A stretch of DNA of 64,000 nucleotides from positions 1,364,001-1,428,000 of the forward strand of contig NC_092800.1 of assembly GCF_918797505.1 (NCBI RefSeq). The letters run 5' to 3'. The stretch is from Bemisia tabaci (Eukaryota > Arthropoda > Insecta > Hemiptera > Aleyrodidae). The number at the start of each line of letters is the position of its first letter. Within the stretch, counting starts at the first letter, position 1. The position numbers and the translations under genes are program-made. Below the pieces are notes generated by a model, which did not search any database, was not told the origin of the DNA, and saw nothing but the letters and a program-made list of their open reading frames with translations. Below are positions 31,748-41,930 of the stretch, piece by piece.

Positions 31748-32585
31748 TGACGCGCGAACCGTTGATCAAATCAATACAGCACGACAAAGTGGACCTTTTC
31801 TTCCGGAATTGAACATCTCATCAGCTCGCTGACTTTCAACAAAAATCTCATTGACTTCACAGTTTCATCGATGTCACAATTTCATCGTTCGGAAGAATGC
31901 ACCCGCCAACATTGATGCTCTTTGCGCCAAGTCAGCCTCTCCCTGTTGACAGGCATGCTGGTCCCTTAATTGAAGCAGCCTCTCCCTGTTAACTGGCAAG
32001 CTGATTTGGAATTGAGACGTCGCGGACCTGATTCTATTTGCTTTTCTCTTGGCGATTTCTAGATGCGGAAAAACTCAAGGACATTTTGCGCCAAGTCAGC
32101 CTCTCCCAGTTGACAGGCATGCTGGTCCCTTAATTGAAGCAGCCTCTCCCTGTCAACTGGCAAGCTGATTTCAAATTGTGGCCTCTTTCCGTTTTTAACT
32201 GACAAGCCAAAAGTTGCAGTCTCAAGCAAGCCGACTGCAAAAAGCCCTCATAAACACGACTCCAACAATGTTGTCCATCAGAATCGGATGAAATTTGGAT
32301 CACTCGTACTGCTCACCGACCTGAGTTGAAAAACATTCATTTAAATGGTTTTTCGATAGCTCTTTCAATTGAGCTTTGAAGTTTGGGAATATTTACAGAC
32401 ATGGCACGACGTGACGCATGAACCGTTGATCAAATCAACATAGAATCAATCAACAAATTGAAATCAAGGAAAATGCCCTATCTTATCTGAAAAAATAAGA
32501 AAAGCTCGCTTTAAAAATGTCAGAGACTTCACAATTCAGTCGCTTGGAAAAAATGCGCACCCATCAACACGTGTCAACGTTCATG
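31748..32585 (+). repeat. Diverged direct duplication, about 665-bp period, with an inner repeat
   Basis: The text CGAACCGTTGATCAAATCAA occurs at about 31758 and, with small changes, at about 32420. The ACTTCACAATTTCATCG / AATGCACCCGCCAACA segments also recur at that spacing. Inside, GCGCCAAGTCAGCCTCTCCC followed by GACAGGCATGCTGGTCCCTT occurs at about 31923 and 32087. A 144-codon frame (32517-32951) starts in the second copy and has no recognised domain. Confidence 0.6.
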
Positions 32586-33044
32586 GACCTTTTGTCATTC
32601 GAGCAAGGCGGCCTTCTTCGCCGTGGACTACACGCCATCATGAGCGTTTCACTTGAGAAGTACTCTCTACCGAGTCACCAATTCAGTGCGCGTGTCAAAT
32701 GTCATGCTGATAAGGAAAGCCTAAGAATTCTTCGATGGCTCGAGTGGAGAGCTTTTGGAGCCCCTTTGGACTATTTGTCAGAAGCAGCTTTACTGAAATG
32801 TGCCAACTATTCACAACCAGGGATATGCCTTCTCGCTAACGAATGTCAACGATGCACCAAGAGAAACACTCGAGTAGTACACTCAAGATGGGAGAAGGAG
32901 AAGAGGATGACTACTAATACACTGAAGATTCGGATGGAGTGGTGCAGATGAAACGGCATGGAACCCAAGAAGTAACAGAATTTGCTTCAGCAAATTCGCT
33001 TAATACTTTTGTAGGAAAAGTAGTGTTGAAAGCTTCCGCATCGT

Positions 33045-33160
33045 ATACTGAAGCTATTAAGATAATTAAAATTTTTTTTAAAACAATTGCTAATTACAGA
33101 TAATTATTTAGTTTAATAGAAAACACTATCTTTTCAGTATAGAAATAAATAAAAATTTAA
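33045..33160 (+). pseudogene. Mitochondrial tRNA-like insert (tRNA-Phe 3' part and a second tRNA-like sequence)
   Basis: TACTGAAGCTATTAAGATAA is the anticodon-arm region of an insect mitochondrial tRNA-Phe (GAA in the loop CTGAAGC). The following ATTATTTAGTTTAATAGAAA and TTTTCAG loop resemble a mitochondrial tRNA-Glu (UUC). The 5' half of tRNA-Phe is missing. The same pair occurs at 51089-51205. This is a nuclear copy of mitochondrial DNA by its nuclear repeat context. Confidence 0.65.
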
Positions 33161-33198
33161 TAATTTTGAATATTAGAAACCTTTTAAAGCATAGCTTC

Positions 33199-33460
33199 TA
33201 ACCTCGAGTCAATATTTTTAGCTTCAGTATTTTTTATATTAATCAATTCAAGTTTAGTTCTATAAATTTAAATATAAAAATTATAATATTTATTTATGGT
33301 TTAAGAATCTCTGGATTTCCGCCTTTTCTTGGATTTTTAATTAAATAGTTAGTAATTAACTCTCTTTGATATCTTGGTCTTAAGTTCTTAGTAAGATTAA
33401 TGAGCTTAGTTTCAATTTTATCAGTTTACGGAAGTCTTTCGCTGATACCGTGCTGGCAAA
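33199..33460 (+). pseudogene. ND2-like mitochondrial fragment (NUMT)
   Basis: Read with the invertebrate mitochondrial code, this very AT-rich stretch gives an NADH dehydrogenase subunit 2-like reading. GFPPFLGFL at 33313-33339 matches the conserved GLPPFLGF motif of insect ND2. It is preceded by a Lys/Asn/Phe/Met-rich segment and followed by LVINSLW, where TGA at 33367 reads as Trp. A TAG at 33346 stands where ND2 has a Lys-Trp, and an upstream frameshift separates an FLASVFFMLINSS-like segment. In ND2 this part lies in membrane-helix regions of complex I. The fragment is too short and broken to work. Confidence 0.75.
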
Positions 33461-33469
33461 TTAAAACGT

Positions 33470-34250
33470 TGAATTCCTTTCGAGCCTATTTACGATGCTG
33501 AAGTTTTGTTTTAGATTTTATCTCTATTGTACATTATTGTATGCTTATTGTGTACAAAGTAAACAAAAAAAAAAAAAAAGTAAAAAAATTTGCAGAAAAA
33601 TTGATAACAAAGAAATGAAAAAAAAAATAAATAACGAAAAAACTAAGACAAGAAGAATAATGAAAAAACTATTAAAAAAAAAATTGAGAGAAAGAACTAA
33701 AAAAGTAGACTTTGTGTTTTTCGTTTTAGGTTTGCCTGTTTGTAATGAAGTTTGCAGCAAAGAGCCGAGCGACCGCGGGTATATTTCTGTTGTTTCGATA
33801 CGTCGAGTAAAAACTTGAATATTTTCCGTTGCTAACTATTAAATGTCAACCATAGGAGAATACTCAATTGAAAATCAATAGACGTCACAATCACCATTAA
33901 CAATAACCGCTTAATGGGCCGCTATACGTGGCCTCAAGTAGAAAAAAACGCTACACATGCACCCTCTTCAAAATCTTAGGTGGAAAACTATTCACACAAC
34001 GGGAAGTTTGAAAATAGACTCTTAAACTAAGAAATATCGAGCACTTCTAACGCAAATAGAATCAAAATTGCATCATACAAAAGGTCTTATTTTTATTCTT
34101 TTCATTCAACCAATTCAATTTTAAATTTCTATATGTAGTCAAAAGTTTGATTTCCAGACTTTCCATTGAGTGATTCGTTTTTTTCGTGAAATTTTGAAGA
34201 GAAAACATGTCGCGTAATGGTTTATTTCATGCCCTCAAAAGGCATCCTGC
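33470..34250. other. AT-rich stretch with A-rich low-complexity tract
   Basis: An A/AAG-rich tract at about 33565-33700 yields Lys-rich frames that are not convincing. No other feature. Confidence 0.4.
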
Positions 34251-34255
34251 TCCTC

Positions 34256-34480
34256 GATTGTTGAATCGATATCGAATGACCTTGATCGATATATAGCATT
34301 GTGAAGATAGGGATTTATCGATCAGAAGCATTCGATAACGATTCAACAATCTAATAGGAAGCTGCGGGTCGATTGTTGAATCGATATCGAATGACCTTGA
34401 TCGATATATAGCATTGTGAAGATAGGGATTTATCGATCAGAAGCATTCGATAACGATTCAACAATCGACCCGCAGCTTCC
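34256..34480. repeat. Two tandem copies of a 96-bp dyad element
   Basis: Copies 34256-34351 and 34371-34466 begin GATTGTTGAATCGATATCGA and end CGATTCAACAATC. They are essentially identical over 96 bp, 115 bp apart. Copy 2 is also framed by GGAAGCTGCGGGTC at left and GACCCGCAGCTTCC at right. Confidence 0.92.
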
Positions 34481-34864
34481 TTGAATTTTCTCTTATAGAA
34501 GGCAGTTTGCAACGAGGCATTCAGATCTGAAAATTAGAAGTAGCTCTCTTCGATAAAGAATAATTTAGGTACAATTTTTTTATTTATTTTTTTTTTTTAA
34601 ATAAAACCAGGTCGGTCGGCTCGTATCTGCTATTGTGTGTAAATATCTGACAAGCATTAGAGAACTACAGTAAGGTCATATGTTTGTCTACTGCTCAATG
34701 CTACAATACAATTTTTTAAGGAAAGTGCATGCGAATTAATGATAACTGTTTAGAAATTCATCATCACCAAAGTTGCCAGCACATCGATTTATCATCGATG
34801 TATCTTCGTTTTATCCGTACCTCTACACTTCGGTATTACAAGAACCTCGCTCATCAGTTAACAA

Positions 34865-34990
34865 TCTGCCATTTAAACCCATGAAAAAGGATCGATTATA
34901 ACTGCGTTTGGAACGAACACGTTAACAATCGATTCTTCATCATAGCCTTAAATGGAGGAATGTCGATAGTCTTTAGTCGATAATTCACGC
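34865..34990. repeat. Decayed hAT-like MITE (M5/M6 body)
   Basis: CTGCCATTTAAACCCATGAA, AACGAACACGTTAACAATCG and CTTAAATGGAGG keep the shared M5/M6 body in degraded form. The ends are gone. Confidence 0.6.
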
Positions 34991-35044
34991 TTCGTCGTTG
35001 CATTTACTCTCTTGGGAGATTCTAGGTGTGCTCGTGATGCTGCC

Positions 35045-35206
35045 CAGAGGCGGATCCAGCAATTTGGCAACACCGAATTCCCTCCATTTAAACCTATGTT
35101 AAACAATCGATTTTTGTTGGTGCACCTGGCCCCTCCAAGAATCGATACATTTCCATAGGTTTAAATGGAGAAAGGCAATGTTGCCAATTTGCCAGATCCG
35201 CCGATG
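35045..35206. mobile_element. hAT-like MITE, family M6, copy 2
   Basis: It starts CAGAGGCGGATCCAGCAATT, ends with AGATCCGCCGATG, and is flanked by the 8-bp direct repeat ATGCTGCC (35037-35044 and 35207-35214). It is in the opposite orientation to copy 1. Confidence 0.93.
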
Positions 35207-35279
35207 ATGCTGCCTCGTCCATTTTCTTTTTAAAAAATGACAGATGTGAAACGAAACGAATTGTCGCGTTTTAAAATAA

Positions 35280-35533
35280 CGACGGTGTAAGACGGCGATC
35301 ACATAACTCGTTTGCGGTGTCTGAAAATCTCCGCCTCTATGTTATTTTTTTAAAGGAGGCCAAATTGACATCATTCCTTGAAGTTTTTGCAGAATTTTCT
35401 TCACGCAGAGAAGAAAAATCACGGCAGTTTCAATGAATTGCCGTTGAGGAGTTTTCCGTTTGGAAAATAAAGTATGATAGGAAGTCTGCGACGTCGCAAA
35501 CCGAGTTATGTGATTGCCGACTTACACCGTCGA
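35280..35533. mobile_element. MITE, family M4
   Basis: The left CGACGGTGTAAGACGGCGAT and the right ACTTACACCGTCGA, then TA, are inverted. The body carries CATAACTCGTTTGCGGTGTC, GACATCATTCCTTGAAG and GTCTGCGACGTCGCAAACCG. The left TA is mutated. Confidence 0.85.
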
Positions 35534-35700
35534 TATGTAATGTACAAGTTCAGGTATTAAACTCTCATTGGCAGGCCGAAATCGCCGCATTGTATGCGGG
35601 CAGAGACGAAACCGTCGATATGTAATGTACAAGTTCAGGTATTACTCTCATTGGCGGGCCGAAATCGCCGCATTGTATGCGGGCAGAGACGAAACAGTCA
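35529..35700 (+). repeat. Tandem duplication, 85-bp period
   Basis: GTCGATATGTAATGTACAAG starts at 35529 and at 35614. Each copy continues through GGCCGAAATCGCCGCATTGT to GGGCAGAGACGAAAC. The unit includes the terminal bases of the adjacent M4 element. A 3-bp deletion separates the copies. Confidence 0.92.
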
Positions 35701-36096
35701 GCGAGAGTAATTAGGCAAGATACTACTCTGCGGAGAAATCAAGGTCAAAAATGAAAAAAAAAGCTCTTAAGTCACCGAATGAATTCTCATGAGTATCAGT
35801 GCAAGATTGAGGTGGGAAAGTTTTCAGCTCAGGCGGAAGCATTGGCATATTGGAGTATTTACAATTATTTTCAGCAGTCCATACCTGTATATATGTTTAT
35901 TTTCCAATATCCTTACATGGTTACTTGAAAAAGCTCAAATTTTCTTACATCCATCAAATAATAGTTAGATGATAACATCAAAATGCAATTTTGAAATCAA
36001 CTTAGAAAATTAACAAATAAAGTCCCTGATGAAAGTATGTAGATGATTATGAAAGGTTTCATCAGTGATTTTCCTTGATTTCTTCGCAGAGTGATG

Positions 36097-36340
36097 TTGC
36101 CGTGCTAAGGAAGAACGCCGTATGAACATTCGAGAGTTCCCTCGATAAAATATGCATTTTTGACGACATTCATGCACATTTTTCCTCGACATTTTCAGAT
36201 ATTTTACATTAAACTGCGTACAAAATTGTCTGAAACTGTTAGAAAAACATATTCACAAATTTCTCAGTAATTTCGGTTTTTATCGAAGGAAACTTGGCAA
36301 CGTCTGAAGGCTCATACGGCGTTTTTCCTTAGCACAGCAG
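36097..36340. repeat. Palindromic MITE, family M3, copy 6
   Basis: TTGCCGTGCTAAGGAAGAAC at left and TTCCTTAGCACAGCAG at right, with GTATGAACATTCGAGAGTT and GGCAACGTCTGAAGGCTCAT arms. Confidence 0.85.
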
Positions 36341-36732
36341 ATTATGCACCCAGCTCTACAGTATTGGGGTCACTGTCCTAACTTTTTTAACATGAAAATA
36401 GGTAAGAAAATGTCATTAGTACATCATCCATTAATATCAATTAGATTAACATTTAATTTTTTTTCTAAATTGAGTTTGCATCTCGAGCACATCGATACTC
36501 CCCCCTGAAGATCGTGGTGTCTGAAGGCCTTCAAAACCATCAATGTCAGCACTTAAAAAAAAAAAAAAAAACCAAGAATTTAAACAGAATTTATTGAAAG
36601 ACTGAGTATTTCATTTCTGATTAATACATAATAATTGAACTGGCTCATGCGGAAATTGCTGCTTTTCATTTTTTATACCTCGTAAAAAATGTAAAAAAAA
36701 AAACGAAGAAAAACTGTACTTTTAATTACGGT

Positions 36733-36807
36733 TATTGCTCTCATTGCCTGGCCGAAATCGCCGCACTGCGTGCGGGCAGAGACGAAACAGTCATTGAGAG
36801 TAATTCA
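36733..36807 (+). repeat. Third copy of the GGCCGAAATCGCCGC element
   Basis: GCTCTCATTGCCTGGCCGAA through GGGCAGAGACGAAACAGTC to GAGAGTAATT matches the units at 35.56 and 35.65 kb. The ends (T)TACTCTC and GAGAGTAA are inverted, so the mobile unit is probably about 72 bp. Confidence 0.75.
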
Positions 36808-36809
36808 AG

Positions 36810-38680
36810 TTTCATTGGTAGGATCATAAATGTCCGAAATCTAACCACTGAAACGCAAGGAGCAGCTAGTCTGAAAAACCGGAAATCTTTAAAGATGTAA
36901 AAAAAATGAAATCAGCAGTGTTCGCAAGAGCTGACTCAATTTATAACTGGTAAATTATGAGCACCTTTAGATTATTGGATGCATCTATGAATAATTTTCG
37001 GACATGAATGATTCTTTTTTGTTTTTTCCTCCATTTACGTCAACACCGATTAGAGTCGATAATTTTTTGATCGCTCACGGATTTATTATGGCTTGTTCTG
37101 CATAACCTCTAATGTTGCGTTTGGATCCTGACAGACATCGGAGCGCTATAGTTACAGTAAAACACCCCTCTCTATGTATCCTAACAACTTAGGACTCTGA
37201 AATCAAAACATTTTTATGTCATTTAGCCTTGATTTTCGTTTGAAATGCAAAAACTTAGCTTTTTCTGCCAGTTCAAGCCATTTATGTACTTTTACCGAAT
37301 CTTGATCCTTTTTTCTTCGAATCTTTTCTCATTCGGAAACGCTGTGGCAAACCCATCTCTCAAATTCTTTATGAGAACAGCTGCTGTTTGATTTTCAAAC
37401 CGAGGGAATTTGTCGTCAAAAACATGAGTGGACAGGATGACTTTTATAATTTGATTATAATTCAGTTGTCAGGTTAACAACATAATGTTTTTACCTGTCT
37501 GTCGTTATCGCGCCTTTTTATCGATTTAATTTTTTCATTTCTGCTAAATCAAAGAAGGCACTGTCTCTCTCGGCGCTTAAGGCAAGTCGCTGGTTGTTGC
37601 GCGTTCTTAAGAATCGGTCGCGTTCTTTTAGGCTATCTGGTTAAGTGTAACGTTTGATTACCAATTTCTCACCTGGAAATTAATATTCTCGCCCTTATTT
37701 TGCCTGATTTGTGTCCCCGTGTGTTCTGTCGCACATCACTGTAGCACTAAATCAGCAACCCAAATAATGAGAAAGTAAGCTCTTTTCTGCAGCTCCGTTG
37801 CAGAGATTTTTAAGCTCCTCAGTCCTTGTGTCGAAGTTTTTATTTCATACCCGTTGGAGGAGCCAAACATTTTTTACGGGAAGGGAGGTATTTGTTATAA
37901 CTCAAAATTTTAAATGAGAAGGGGGGGGGGGTTCCAAAAATCTCGACTTCTTCTCTCTTCCCATACAACTGTTGTCGTTTCGAAAGTACAAGTAGCTATG
38001 AATTTGATCTCTTATTTAATATATCGGTTTCATTTTTATCATAATTTTCTACACGAATCATATTTACGCTCTTTTTTCATGATCTGTTATTCCGGAAAAT
38101 AAAATCGTTTAGAATTGTCACTCCTATTCGTAAAATCGATTAAATGATCACTGAAGCTCCGTATCTAAAAATAAACGCACATTTTTGCTCGAGCTGTTAG
38201 TGTGAGCGTTGTCAGATTATTAGCATTCACATTCATTTACATTCCAAACTTAATTCTTGCAAGTGGTCATTGTAATTTAAAAATGTTTCGGTTTTTTCTC
38301 TCTCTTATTTTTCTTTCTAATTCCCATATTTCAAGTAATTTCGTTAGCTAAATGGTCCGTAAGAATTGTGCACTTTTGACGCGCACCATATCCTGTGGAA
38401 ACAGAATAAAATGAAAGAAATCATGCATTTGACTGTCGTAATGCAAATTTACATATCTGACATTACAACGTATGACATCACTACTGACTCCTCTTCTTTC
38501 CCTATATATATGTTATGTAGTAATGGTAGTAGTAGTAGTACTATATACTTACTTTAAAGAGGTGCCTTTACAACATTGGCCATTCACACCTCTGCAAATT
38601 TAAATACTTAAGAGTTCAGGCATAATCGAAAGTTAATTTTTGAGTAATTTAAAAGAAAAGAAAAAATTAAAAGCACTTTA
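36810..38680. other. Unique-looking stretch of about 1.9 kb
   Basis: No gene or MITE is recognised. It contains a 10-base G run at about 37921 and a (TAG)n microsatellite at about 38518-38541. The text around 37560-37640 is CpG-richer than its flanks. Confidence 0.35.
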
Positions 38681-38686
38681 GCATCA

Positions 38687-38928
38687 TTACCGTGCTATGG
38701 AAGAACGCCGTATAACATTCAGCCGTTGCCAAATTTCTTTTGATAAATCAGAAATTTTCGGGAAAATTCGTAAATATTTTTATTCCAATTTTTCAGAGAA
38801 TTTTCTTCGTAATCTGATGGGAAAATTTCAATGAAAAACATCCATAACTTTTTTTAAAAATGAATATTCTCCGATAGGAAGTTAGGCAACATTCGAATGA
38901 TCATATGGCATTTTTCCTCAGTGCGGCA
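38687..38928. repeat. Palindromic MITE, family M3, copy 7
   Basis: TTACCGTGCTATGGAAGAACG at left and TTCCTCAGTGCGGCA at right. The arms are diverged but mirrored. Confidence 0.75.
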
Positions 38929-39089
38929 TATCAGTACTTCAGCTTAAATTTGAAGAAAATTTCGAGGGTAAGTGCCTTTTAGAGGGAGGGTGCAGAGGTT
39001 AGAAGAGTCAATTACACAAGTCCCAAACGGGAAATCGTCTCGGTTCCCATTCGGGACATGTGTAATCGACTTAAATGTTCGGGTCAAAC

Positions 39090-39775
39090 TCACAGTGTGG
39101 AGCTCGAGTCCCACGATCAAATTAAGCCCATCAAAATGAGTCATGGATGTGACTGTTGAGTGTTGCCGATCAAATTTCAGAAGCGCCTCTACTTTCTGAT
39201 CATCGTGAATCGCGAGCTGAGTATCAAAAAACAGTTGTTTGATACTCTGTTGGCGATTTGTCCTGATCATAATGGATAATGGGATCTTATCACCTACCAA
39301 TCTTGCCCCAGGTCATAGATTTAATACTCGCCATCATTCAATCTGCAACATTCCTACTTCCCTTGTCTCGACCGAGGCCAATGTAACGTACTCATCTATC
39401 CAACTTTTCAATGCTCTCCCTTTAGACATTGAGAACTCCCTCCGATCCCATGACGTTCACGCTTTTCTAAGGCAAATAAAAAGGCTAATGTTACAGAAAG
39501 CCTATTATGACATTAGTGAATTTCTTAGTACCTAGACATTTGATAAAGTAATGTGAATACACATTGTTTATAAGTTTGTTATACTGTGTAATTGACCTGT
39601 ACAATAGCTCTACCAGGAGCTTACATTTCTGTACCAAAGATCAAATAAATAAATAAAATAAATCATAAAATAGAGGTTAGAGTAATTTTGATGGGCAACA
39701 CTCAGCAGTCCCGCCGATGATTCATTTTGATGGACTCAAGTTGATGGTGGAACCCGGGCTCTACACCGCGAGTTG
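39090..39775. repeat. Palindromic element split by a LINE fragment
   Basis: The left arm (about 39130-39175) CCATCAAAATGAGTCATGG then GACTGTTGAGTGTTGCC is mirrored at about 39690-39735 by GGGCAACACTCAGCAGTC and GATTCATTTTGATGGAC. The LINE 3' end at 39239-39664 lies between the arms. Confidence 0.65.
39239..39664 (+). pseudogene. LINE 3' end: C-terminal ORF2 fragment plus 3' UTR
   Basis: The frame ending with TAG at 39533-39535 encodes the extreme C-terminus of a non-LTR retrotransposon ORF2. The readable core contains LFNALPLDIENSL, then DVHAFLRQIKRLMLQKAYY and EFL. The first of these is the usual Asn-x-Leu-Pro region after the reverse transcriptase. Aligned with the copy at 52853, the pattern D-V-x-x-F, L-x-L-x-K-A-(Y/F)-Y, E-F-L is shared. 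The 3' UTR has a TGACCTGT string, an AGCTC/GAGCT hairpin (39606-39621) and a (AAATAA)n tail. The endonuclease and polymerase domains are absent, so the copy is 5' truncated and dead. Confidence 0.8.
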
Positions 39776-39788
39776 GAACCGAGCTTCA

Positions 39789-40227
39789 GGTGATTCGTCA
39801 AGCTCAAGTGACGTGGTCGAAGTGGAGTGCGATATATCGCATCGATTAGGTCAAAAATCTTGGCAGATTTTGAATTTTTAGCAAAAAAAGGACGATAGCC
39901 CCTGCGCATGAGCCTAAAGAATCATTCTAAACCCAAAAATCAACAAAATTCCGAGAACTGAAAGCAGAATAGTGTTTGGAAAAAAACCTCCCATTCGATT
40001 CAGCCATCGATTTCTGTATCGAATGCGAGGTTTTTTTCCAAACACTATTCTGCTTTCATTTCTCTGAATTTTGCTGATATTTGGGTTAGAATGATTCTTT
40101 AGGCTCATGCGCAAGGGCTATCGTCCTTTTTTTGCTAAAAATTCAAAATCTGCCGAGATTTTTGACCTAATCGATGCGATATATCGCACTCCACTTCGAC
40201 CACGTCATTTGAGCTTGACGAATCACC
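39789..40227. mobile_element. TTAA-target palindromic MITE, family M7, copy 2 (variant arms)
   Basis: It has GGTGATTCGTCAAGCTCAAG and the complement CTTGACGAATCACC. The arms keep GCGATATATCGCAT but differ from copy 1 elsewhere. The left target reads TTCA (mutated TTAA). The right TTAA at 40228-40231 is shared with the next element. Confidence 0.9.
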
Positions 40228-40231
40228 TTAA

Positions 40232-40671
40232 GGTGATTCGATGGACGCCATATTTTGTGTCAGAACGGCATACGATACATCGCATCAATTGGTTCCATTT
40301 TTTCAGCTTCTCGTCATTTTTCTCCAATTTTGAGATCGCAATTCTGTTGTCAGGAGACTAAAGCACTCACTTACCAATTTGAACAAAGAAATTCAACATA
40401 ATAAAGTCGTTGTTTTTTTAGAGAGGAAATATCGCATTCGAGTGCTGATTCGATATCAGTATCGAATGCGACGTTTTCTCTCTGAAAAACCCACGCCTTT
40501 ATTACGTTGAATTTCTTTGTTAAAATTGGTAAGTGAGTGCTTTAGGCTCCTGACAACAGAATTGCGATCTCAAAATTGGAGAAAAATGACGAGTAGCTGA
40601 AAAAATGGAACCAATTGATGCGATATATCGCATGGCGTTCTGACACAAAATATGGCGTCCATCGAATCACC
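40232..40671. mobile_element. TTAA-target palindromic MITE, family M7, copy 3
   Basis: It is nearly identical to the element at 7999 (440 vs 441 bp), with GGTGATTCGATGGACGCC ends. TTAA lies at 40228-40231 and 40672-40675. Confidence 0.93.
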
Positions 40672-40675
40672 TTAA

Positions 40676-41140
40676 GGAGGTCCCGGAAGTTCCGATTCAG
40701 CCGCGACGTGCATCTCACGGCCGTGACGCACAACGACGACGACCGCCGTCAGTTCCGGTCATAGTGCTTCCCACGGTCCGACGTCCGACGATCGGGTGGA
40801 CACCCGCTGGACGCTCCGTCGACTGCTCTACCGTGATGACAGTGCCTCCGGATCAGCTTCACTCTCAGGCTGAGGCCTTTAGCCTCGGTCTGAAAGTGAA
40901 GTTGAGTCGGAGGCGCTGTCGTCCGACCGAGCACTCGTCGGAGCGCCCGGCGCGCGGTCGTCCATCCGGTCGGCGGACGTCGTACCGTCTGGAGGCGCTA
41001 GAGGAGCGATCTGCGGACACCGCCCCGGCCGCACGTGCGTCCCGGTGGATGGTTGCGGGCACCTTGGAGGTGCCCTTTGTACCCTTGGTCGGTGACCTTG
41101 GGATTGGCTCCCGCGACCCAGGCTGGGGCATGGTTACCAG
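40676..41140. other. GC-rich block before a polypyrimidine tract
   Basis: The composition is strongly CpG-rich. It holds a long hairpin with CTTCACTCTCAGGCTGAGGC and CGGTCTGAAAGTGAAG (about 40857-40903) and GGGCACC-TTGGA-GGTGCCC (about 41058-41076). Open frames exist on both strands but lack recognisable domains. The arrangement recalls the GC modules at 0.75-1.8 kb and may be a retroelement piece. Confidence 0.35.
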
Positions 41141-41457
41141 CCTCTCTCTCTTTCTTTCCTTCCTCTCCTTCCTTTCCTTCCTTTCTTTCCTTTCTTTCCT
41201 CTCCTTCCTCTTTTTCCTTCCTTTTCTTCCTTCCTTCCTTACCCTTCTTCCTTCCTTCCTCTCCTCCCTTTTCCCCTTTCATTCCTCTCCCATCTCACCT
41301 CCCTCTCCTTCCTTCTTCCTTTCCCTCCTCTTTTTCCTCACCTTTCTTTCCCTTTTCTCTTCTCTTTCTTCGTTTCTTTCTTTTTTATTCTCTTCTCTTT
41401 TTTTCTTCCTTTCTTTCTTTCATTTCTTTTTTTCTCTTTTTTTATTTTCTTAGTGTG
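41141..41457 (+). repeat. Polypyrimidine tract (CTTCCTTTC-type)
   Basis: About 310 bp of almost pure C/T with TTCC and TTTC runs. It generates Ser/Leu/Phe-rich artificial frames on plus and Lys/Glu/Arg-rich frames on minus. Confidence 0.97.
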
Positions 41458-41625
41458 TTTGACTGATCGACTGTTCGACTGGTTGACTGATTGACTGATT
41501 GACTGGTAGACTGGTTGACTGATTGACTGATTGACTGATTGACTGATTGACTGGTAGACTGGTTGACTGATTGACTGGTAGACTGGTTGACTGATTGACT
41601 GGTTGACTGATTGACTGTTTGACTG
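41458..41625 (+). repeat. GACTGATT octamer microsatellite
   Basis: TTGACTGA/TTGACTGG octamers with occasional GTAGACTGG variants. It continues after the M1 insertion at 41857-41884. Confidence 0.95.
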
Positions 41626-41856
41626 CACTGGAAAAAAAAAAACACTTTGTATCTAGAGTCCAGACTCTTGAAAACATTGACAATAAAAAGGACTCTTGAT
41701 TCAATCAGATTTAAGCTTAAATCTAAAGGAAATCCGCTCAAATTAAGAGGCTTGGTTCTTGATTGAAGCTTAAATCTGATTGAATCAAGAGTATTTTTTC
41801 TTGTCGATGTTTTTAAGAGTCTAGATTCTTGATCCAATGTGTTTTTTTTCCCAGTG
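41626..41856. mobile_element. CACTG-ended MITE, family M1, copy 6, inside a microsatellite
   Basis: CACTGG...CCAGTG ends are flanked by TG on both sides (41624-41625 and 41857-41858), with the same octamer repeat on both flanks. The insertion is therefore exact and later than the array. Confidence 0.95.
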
Positions 41857-41930
41857 TGATTGACTGTTTGACTGATTGACTCATTTGGTTAGGTGGGATT
41901 CATGAGCGTAGTGGTCTGTTGGGGCATGAG

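Noticed and set aside
32517..32951. 144-codon plus frame
   Set aside because: It starts inside a diverged duplication, and I recognise no domain. Not supported as a gene.
33545..33818. Lys-rich 107-codon frame and its Phe/Leu-rich reverse
   Set aside because: Low-complexity A-rich tract.
34800..34870. CTGATGAG on the minus strand as a hammerhead ribozyme core
   Set aside because: The required GAAAC-type partner and stems are not present at the right spacing.
35529..35700. CRISPR-like repeat-spacer pattern
   Set aside because: It is a simple tandem duplication with 85-bp period.
40764..41466. 229- and 143-codon frames
   Set aside because: The second halves are polypyrimidine translations, and the first halves are GC-rich frames without recognisable domains.
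41338..41837. Minus-strand frames rich in Ser-Gln-Ser-Val-Asn
   Set aside because: Translation of the GACTGATT octamer array and the M1 element.
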